This document shows, piece after piece, positions 59,327 to 64,000 of a stretch of DNA of 64,000 nt. Within the stretch, counting starts at the first letter, position 1. Each line of letters starts with the position of its first letter. A program made the position numbers and the translations under genes. The stretch comes from an uncultured Acidobacteriota bacterium (GTDB lineage Bacteria; Acidobacteriota; UBA6911; RPQK01; JAJDTT01). The stretch spans positions 62,001 to 126,000 of the forward strand of contig CATOST010000035.1 of the NCBI GenBank assembly GCA_951812665.1, in the 5' to 3' direction. The notes below the pieces were generated by a model, which was not told the origin of the DNA, searched no databases, and was given only the letters and a program-made list of their open reading frames with translations.

Positions 59327-59440
59327 GGCCGAAGACTCTTCAAATCCCAAGCGCCAAATTCCAAACTGAAGAGGTGGGAGTACCGGTGCTCCTCGGTCCC
59401 GCGAAAGAAGCGGGGCCGACTCCGGGTTTCTGTTTCTCTG

Positions 59441-61336
59441 TTATCCCACATACTCGGCCAGGAAATCCTGCAACGCTTCCAGGTAGGCCTCGATCGTCCG
59501 CGATTTCTTCCAACCGTGCCCTTCACCGGGGAAGCGATGGTAGATATGGGGGACTCCCCGCTCCGCCAGAGCTTCGGCGATCCGGTCCGATTGGCTGGGG
59601 GGAACGACTTCGTCGTCCTCGCCCTGAAAGAGTGCAATCGGGTCCCGGATCGACCCGGCCCGCCCCAACGGCGAACGGTCCCGGTAGAGGGACTCGTCCC
59701 GGGGCAGGACGCCCACCAGAGAGTCCAGGTAGTGCGCTTCGAACTTGTGCGTTTCCTGAGCCAGAGCCAGGAGATCGGAGACGCCGTAGAGGCAGACTCC
59801 GGCTCGGAACAGACCCGGATAGCGGATCAGGCACAGCAATACGGTGAGCCCGCCGGCACTGCCTCCCAAAACGACGAGGCGATCCGGGTCGGCTCTCCCG
59901 CTGGAGACCAGGTATTCGGCGGCAGACCGTGTATCCTCGACCTCGGCCACGCCCCATTGACCCTTCAGGGCATCCCGATAGGCGCGGCCGTAACCGGAGC
60001 TGCCCCGGTAGTTCAGATCCAGCACCGCGAATCCCCGGCTGGTCAGAAAAGGGATTTCGAAACGGTATTCGACCAGGGCCTGGGAGGTGGGACCACCATG
60101 GACCCGAATGAGCGCGGGGGGCGGAGCCGTTCGCCGGTACGCGGGATTTCGGGGACCATAGTACAAGCCTTGACAGTCCAGGGACTGCGGCGGGTCGACC
60201 TCTGACCCCACGCTCCAGGAAAGGGAACGGGGAGGGCCCAGATAGACTGCTGCCGGCGGTTCGGGAGTCACCTTGGACCAGATCGAGACCGCTCCACCAG
60301 CCGACACGGTGAGGACCCGCGGCGGCAGCAGGGATGAGGAACCTATGAGAGCAACCCGGTCCCCGTCCGGCGCCGCTGAGAGTTGGCTCAACGCCGAGTA
60401 GCCGGAGAGGTCGCCGCCGACCGGTTGGGATCGCCTTTCCTCCAGGTCCACCCGCACCAGCGTTGCGCGGCCCTGACTCAGCCGAATCGCGTAGACGGCA
60501 GCGGCCGACGGCGTCCAGGCGTGGGACCTGAGCCCCTGGATCCAAGCCGGACCGGCGTATTCCGCAGTATCCAGGACCAACGCCCGAAGCGATTCCTTCT
60601 CGAGATCGTAGAGCCAGAGATTGAACCAGCCTTCCCGATCGGAGACGAAGCTCAGGTAGCGGCCGTCCGGGGAGAAGGAGGGTTGGAAAACGGCGACGGA
60701 GCCGGCGGGATCGCCGGCCACCAGCGTCGGTTCCGGTCCGTCTCCGGCTGCTGCTCCGGAGCCGTTCTCGCCCAGATAGAGGCCGCTCCCGTCCCAAGGC
60801 ATGTTGGGATGATCCCACGCGATCCAGGCGACCCGGCGGCCGTCCGGGTGCCAAGCCGGCTGCATGTAGAAGTCGCGTCCGGATGCAAGTTGAAGGGGCC
60901 AGCCCGAACCGTCCGTCCTCGCCAGACCGAGGCAGTCGATTCCGTCGCTGGAATGGACATAGACCAGCCTGCGCCCGCCCGGAGCAGCGGACGGCGCCGC
61001 CGCCTGACCCCACCGAGGGGTAACGGGCACCGATCCCCCTTGGTCCAGCCGGTGGCGAAAGACCCTTCCCTCCGAGACGTAAAAGACCCCGTCGCCGGAG
61101 ACCGAAAAGTCGCCGCCGCCGTATCCCACCCGGGCTCGGACAGAACCCTCCAAGGCCAGGTCACGGGGCGGGGTCCGGAGGGAGTCGCGAACCACCAGGA
61201 CACCTGTCCCGGAACGTTCTTCCCTCCAGACCAGAGCTCCGGAGGCGGTCCATTGGACGTCACTCGGCCGGATCCGTGCAGCCCCCTGGCTGGGCGCCAA
61301 AGGACTCTCCCAGAGTCCGTCTGCAGCTCTGTTCAT
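59441..61336 (-). CDS. S9-family prolyl oligopeptidase-like peptidase
   Basis: A serine peptidase of about 631 residues with an N-terminal propeller (PSFSPDGRYLSFVSDREGWFNLWLYDLEKESLRAL) and a C-terminal alpha/beta-hydrolase domain. The nucleophile Ser is in VVLGGSAGGLTVLLCL (about residue 490), the Asp in FQGEDDEVVPPSQS (about 575), and the His in FPGEGHGWKKS (about 607). VHGGPTSQALVEYRFEIPFLTSRGFAVLDLNYRGSSGYGR is typical of dipeptidyl aminopeptidase/acylaminoacyl peptidases. No signal peptide. ATG 61336 is chosen, with 61360 possible; the frame to 61567 overlaps sucC. It is divergent from sucC. Confidence 0.9.
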   Translation of the reverse strand: MNRAADGLWESPLAPSQGAARIRPSDVQWTASGALVWREERSGTGVLVVRDSLRTPPRDLALEGSVRARVGYGGGDFSVSGDGVFYVSEGRVFRHRLDQGGSVPVTPRWGQAAAPSAAPGGRRLVYVHSSDGIDCLGLARTDGSGWPLQLASGRDFYMQPAWHPDGRRVAWIAWDHPNMPWDGSGLYLGENGSGAAAGDGPEPTLVAGDPAGSVAVFQPSFSPDGRYLSFVSDREGWFNLWLYDLEKESLRALVLDTAEYAGPAWIQGLRSHAWTPSAAAVYAIRLSQGRATLVRVDLEERRSQPVGGDLSGYSALSQLSAAPDGDRVALIGSSSLLPPRVLTVSAGGAVSIWSKVTPEPPAAVYLGPPRSLSWSVGSEVDPPQSLDCQGLYYGPRNPAYRRTAPPPALIRVHGGPTSQALVEYRFEIPFLTSRGFAVLDLNYRGSSGYGRAYRDALKGQWGVAEVEDTRSAAEYLVSSGRADPDRLVVLGGSAGGLTVLLCLIRYPGLFRAGVCLYGVSDLLALAQETHKFEAHYLDSLVGVLPRDESLYRDRSPLGRAGSIRDPIALFQGEDDEVVPPSQSDRIAEALAERGVPHIYHRFPGEGHGWKKSRTIEAYLEALQDFLAEYVG

Positions 61337-61420
61337 TCGGGCTCGCCTCTCGATTCCCATTTCCTCATCTCGACGGCAGCGCCTTGAACTGGGCCCATTG
61401 TATGGTGTTTCATATCGGCG

Positions 61421-62605
61421 ATGAAGATTCACGAGTTCCAAGCCAAGGAGATTCTGAGCCGGTTCGGAGTCAGGATTCCACAGGGACGGATCACCCAAAG
61501 TCCCGCCGAAGCTTTTGAGATCGCGCGGTCTCTGGGAGGCGTCGTGGCGGTCAAGGCCCAGGTCCATGCCGGGGGCCGCGGCAAGGGCGGAGGCGTCAAG
61601 ATCGTCCGCTCTCCGGAAGAGGCTGAGCGACGCACTCGAGAAATGCTGGGGTCCTGCCTCGTGACTCCGCAGACCGGCCCCGAGGGGACCCGGGTGCGTC
61701 AGGTCTTGATCGAGGAAGGTCTGGATATCCGGCGCGAGTTCTACCTGGGTATGGTCATTGACCGGAGCCGGGAGCGGCCGGTGCTCATGGCCAGCACCGA
61801 AGGGGGCATGGAAATCGAGGAGGTGGCCCGGAAGACACCGGAATTGATCCTGAAGGAGCAGGTGGACCCGGCCTTGGGACTCCAGGGTTTCCAGGGAAGG
61901 AATCTGGCCTACGGTCTCGGTCTGGAGAAGAAAGCCGTGGGCCGGGCCGCCGGGTTCATGAAAGCACTTTCCGAAGCCTTTGCGGCGACTGACGCCTCAT
62001 TGGTGGAGATCAACCCGCTGGTGCTGACCAGTGACGGAGATTTCTATGCTCTGGACGCCAAGATGAATTTCGACGACAACGCCCTCTACCGGCACCCGGA
62101 GTTGAGGGAACTCCGCGACTATCATGAAGAGGAACCGCTGGAGATCCTGGCCCACCGCTCCGGCCTGAACTACATCAAACTGGATGGGAACGTGGGCTGC
62201 ATGGTCAACGGCGCCGGGTTGGCCATGGCCACCATGGACATCATCAAGTTGGCCGGCGGCAATCCCGCCAACTTTCTGGACGTGGGAGGCGGCGCCAGCG
62301 TTCAGCAGGTGAAGACGGCGTTCGAGATCCTGATTTCCGACCCGGGCGTCCGCTTGGTGCTGATCAACATCTTCGGCGGAATCATGCGCTGTGACACTCT
62401 GGCCGAGGGAGTGGTCCAGGCTGCGCGGGAGGTGGGTGTCGGAGTTCCGGTGGTGGTGCGGCTCGAGGGCACCAACGTCGAGCGCGGCAGGGAGATCCTC
62501 CGCGATTCGGGTCTGGATTTCGAAGTTGCGTATGGAATGCAGGATGCAGCCGCGAAGGTCTGTCGCCTGACCGGCGAGGCTGCGAAAACCCCGGAGAATA
62601 GTTGA
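61421..62605 (+). CDS. sucC: Succinyl-CoA ligase (ADP/GDP-forming) beta subunit
   Basis: TCA-cycle enzyme subunit of 394 residues. MKIHEFQAKEILSRFGV is the canonical start, VKAQVHAGGRGKGGGVK is the ATP-grasp nucleotide loop, LVEINPLVLTSDGDFYALDAKMNFDDNALYR carries the metal ligands, and GCMVNGAGLAMATMDIIKLAGGNPANFLDVGGGA and LINIFGGIMRCDTLAEGVV belong to the CoA-ligase domain. The sucD start directly follows the stop with no gap, so the subunits are made together. Confidence 0.97.
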   Translation: MKIHEFQAKEILSRFGVRIPQGRITQSPAEAFEIARSLGGVVAVKAQVHAGGRGKGGGVKIVRSPEEAERRTREMLGSCLVTPQTGPEGTRVRQVLIEEGLDIRREFYLGMVIDRSRERPVLMASTEGGMEIEEVARKTPELILKEQVDPALGLQGFQGRNLAYGLGLEKKAVGRAAGFMKALSEAFAATDASLVEINPLVLTSDGDFYALDAKMNFDDNALYRHPELRELRDYHEEEPLEILAHRSGLNYIKLDGNVGCMVNGAGLAMATMDIIKLAGGNPANFLDVGGGASVQQVKTAFEILISDPGVRLVLINIFGGIMRCDTLAEGVVQAAREVGVGVPVVVRLEGTNVERGREILRDSGLDFEVAYGMQDAAAKVCRLTGEAAKTPENS

Positions 62606-63475
62606 GTGTCAATCTGGGTCGATTCCACAACCCGAGTCGTGGTTCAGGGCATCACGGGCCGTGAGGGCAGCTTTCACGCGGCCCAGTGCCGAAGCTACGG
62701 CACTCAGGTGGTCGCGGGCGTCACTCCCGGCAAGGGAGGTTTCCGGCACGACGGCCTTCCCGTCTACAACACGGTCCGGGAGGCCGTTGCCGAGGAGGGG
62801 GCCAACGCCAGCGTGATCTTCGTGCCGCCCCCGTTTGCGGCCGACGCCATTCTGGAGGCGGCCGACGCCGATCTGGAGCTGGTGGTCTGCATCACCGAGG
62901 GAATCCCGGCGCGGGACATGTTGCAGGTCTGCAGCTTCCTCAGGGGCGGAAAAACGCGCCTCATCGGTCCCAACTGTCCGGGCATCATCTCTCCGGGGAA
63001 GTGCAAGATCGGAATCATGCCGGGGCATATTCATCGTCCCGGAAGAGTCGGGTGTATTTCCCGAAGCGGTACGCTGACCTACGAGGCGGTGGACCAGCTC
63101 TCCTCCAGGGGCATCGGACAGAGCACCTGCATCGGAATCGGCGGCGATCCTCTCATCGGGACCGGATTCATCGACGTCCTGGAGGCTTTCGCCAAGGATC
63201 CGGATACGGACGCGGTGGTCCTGATCGGGGAAATCGGAGGCAGCGCCGAAGAGGAGGCGGCGGAATACATCAGGGATCACTTCCGGAAACCGGTGGTCGG
63301 TTTCATCGCCGGCCAGACGGCGCCTCCGGGCCGCCGCATGGGCCACGCCGGCGCCATCATCTCCCAGGGCAAGGGGACGGCGGCGGAAAAGATGGAGACG
63401 ATGCGGCGGTGCGGCGTTCGGGTGTTGGAGAGTCCGGCCCAGATCGGCGCTGCCATGGAGGAAGCCCTGGCATGA
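62606..63475 (+). CDS. sucD: Succinyl-CoA ligase alpha subunit
   Basis: A 289-residue CoA-binding subunit starting at GTG 62606, immediately after the sucC stop. TRVVVQGITGREGSFHAAQC begins the Rossmann CoA site. GPNCPGIISPGKCKIGIMPG, RSGTLTYEAVDQLS and IGIGGDPLIGTGFIDVLEAF are family blocks, and the phosphorylated His lies in MGHAGAIISQGKG near residue 245. The stop overlaps the ndk start (ATGA). Together with sucC it gives substrate-level ATP or GTP in the TCA cycle. Confidence 0.97.
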   Translation: MSIWVDSTTRVVVQGITGREGSFHAAQCRSYGTQVVAGVTPGKGGFRHDGLPVYNTVREAVAEEGANASVIFVPPPFAADAILEAADADLELVVCITEGIPARDMLQVCSFLRGGKTRLIGPNCPGIISPGKCKIGIMPGHIHRPGRVGCISRSGTLTYEAVDQLSSRGIGQSTCIGIGGDPLIGTGFIDVLEAFAKDPDTDAVVLIGEIGGSAEEEAAEYIRDHFRKPVVGFIAGQTAPPGRRMGHAGAIISQGKGTAAEKMETMRRCGVRVLESPAQIGAAMEEALA

Positions 63476-63891
63476 GCCAGTCCACCTTGGGCATCGTCAA
63501 GCCGGACGCGGTGAAGGCCGGGTCCCTGGGCGCGATTGTGAAGCGGCTCGAAGCCGGTGATCTGACGGTGGTCGGCTTGAAGATGATCCACCTGACCCGG
63601 GAGCTGGCACAGGGATTCTATCGGGTGCACCGAAACCGGCCTTTCTTCGACAGCTTGACGGCCTTCATGTCGGAGGGGCCCTGTGTGGTCATGGTTCTCC
63701 AGGGAGAAAACGCCATCGATCGTTGGCGAGCCCTGTTGGGCGCCACCGACCCGGCCCAAGCCGGTGAGGGCACGATCCGCAAGGACTTCGGCCAGAACAT
63801 CGAACGCAACGCCGCCCACGGCTCCGACAGCCCCGAATCGGCAGACTTCGAGATCGCCTACTTCTTCAACGCGTTGGAACTCACTGGCTAG
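63472..63891 (+). CDS. ndk: Nucleoside-diphosphate kinase
   Basis: A 139-residue kinase equilibrating NTP pools. TLGIVKPDAVKAG is the N-terminal signature, and the phosphohistidine is His116 in NAAHGSDSPESADFEIAYFF. ATG 63472 overlaps the sucD stop. Position behind sucCD is functionally sensible, since Ndk is known to associate with succinyl-CoA ligase and interconverts the GTP/ATP it makes. Confidence 0.97.
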   Translation: MSQSTLGIVKPDAVKAGSLGAIVKRLEAGDLTVVGLKMIHLTRELAQGFYRVHRNRPFFDSLTAFMSEGPCVVMVLQGENAIDRWRALLGATDPAQAGEGTIRKDFGQNIERNAAHGSDSPESADFEIAYFFNALELTG

Positions 63892-63898
63892 GACCCCC

Positions 63899-64000
63899 AT
63901 GTTTCAAGACCTGGGAAAAGTCCTGATCTTCCTGGGCCTGGCCCTGGCGGCGGTGGGCTTGTTGCTGACCTGGTTTCCATCGCTGCGGCTGGGACGACTT
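63899..64000 (+). CDS. DUF2905-like small membrane protein, cut by the window end
   Basis: Thirty-four codons are visible from ATG 63899: MFQDLGKVLIFLGLALAAVG, then LLLTWFPSLRLGRL. The single strong hydrophobic helix followed by a Leu-Gly-Arg-Leu end matches the start of DUF2905 proteins, which continue with a PGD motif and a second helix beyond this window. It lies 7 bases after ndk on the same strand. Confidence 0.7.
   Translation, partial: MFQDLGKVLIFLGLALAAVGLLLTWFPSLRLGRL

Overview
The window is a G+C-rich bacterial chromosome segment (about 65-68% in ordinary genes I counted by eye). It carries housekeeping genes next to catabolic and secreted genes. Two c-type cytochrome dehydrogenases of the 'PVC-type' beta-propeller architecture, six Gfo/Idh/MocA oxidoreductases, a secreted sulfatase, a ceramidase-like hydrolase, a sialidase-like protein and many Tat or lipoprotein signals point to Acidobacteriota or a related heterotrophic lineage that attacks sulfated or amino-sugar glycans, possibly host-associated. 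This is inference from gene content; no rRNA is present, and the only RNA gene is a tRNA-Lys(CTT).

Layout. 1-9.3 kb: secreted proteins and lipoproteins, a translationally coupled sulfatase/ceramidase pair, a tandem alpha/beta-hydrolase and a VOC-fold lipoprotein. 9.3-15 kb: two divergent oxidoreductases, then a propeller/HEAT dehydrogenase whose cytochrome c domain is in a separate, one-base-overlapping reading frame. 15-17 kb: a phosphopantetheinyl transferase coupled to a metallophosphoesterase, resembling the mycobacterial pptT/pptH pair. 17-21.2 kb: a decayed NCS2-type permease split by an IS1634-like insertion sequence whose ends and 7-bp target duplication can be read exactly, then a further decayed stretch. 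21.2-22.7 kb: a lower-GC three-gene island (winged-helix protein, small membrane protein, trypsin-like protease). 22.9-29.9 kb: a second dehydrogenase/oxidoreductase module, another oxidoreductase and the sialidase-like protein. 30-41 kb: guaB; aroF and a chorismate mutase; the trp genes in the order E-G-D-C-F-B-A; rho. 41-47 kb: lon, clpX, clpP and tig. 47-54.5 kb: Tat-exported propeller, tRNA-Lys, a broken sugar isomerase, ApbE/DoxX, two more oxidoreductases and a cupin. 54.6-64 kb: comM/yifB, hemE with two coupled secreted-protein genes, an S9 peptidase, and sucC-sucD-ndk-DUF2905 running off the end.

Main observations. (1) Five consecutive trp genes (D, C, F, B, A) carry eight single-base indels within 3.6 kb, while trpE, trpG, aroF and rho are intact. 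This is either very recent loss of tryptophan synthesis or a local consensus-quality problem. (2) Both aromatic units are preceded by short leader ORFs rich in Phe/Tyr/Trp codons followed by terminator hairpins, so they are candidate attenuators; the one before trpE has a good sigma70-type promoter. (3) The IS insertion can be undone on paper to restore the permease frame exactly. (4) The protease/membrane/winged-helix island is the best candidate for an undescribed small system. (5) A roughly 30-bp palindromic repeat recurs between genes, and one copy supplies the stop codon of rho.
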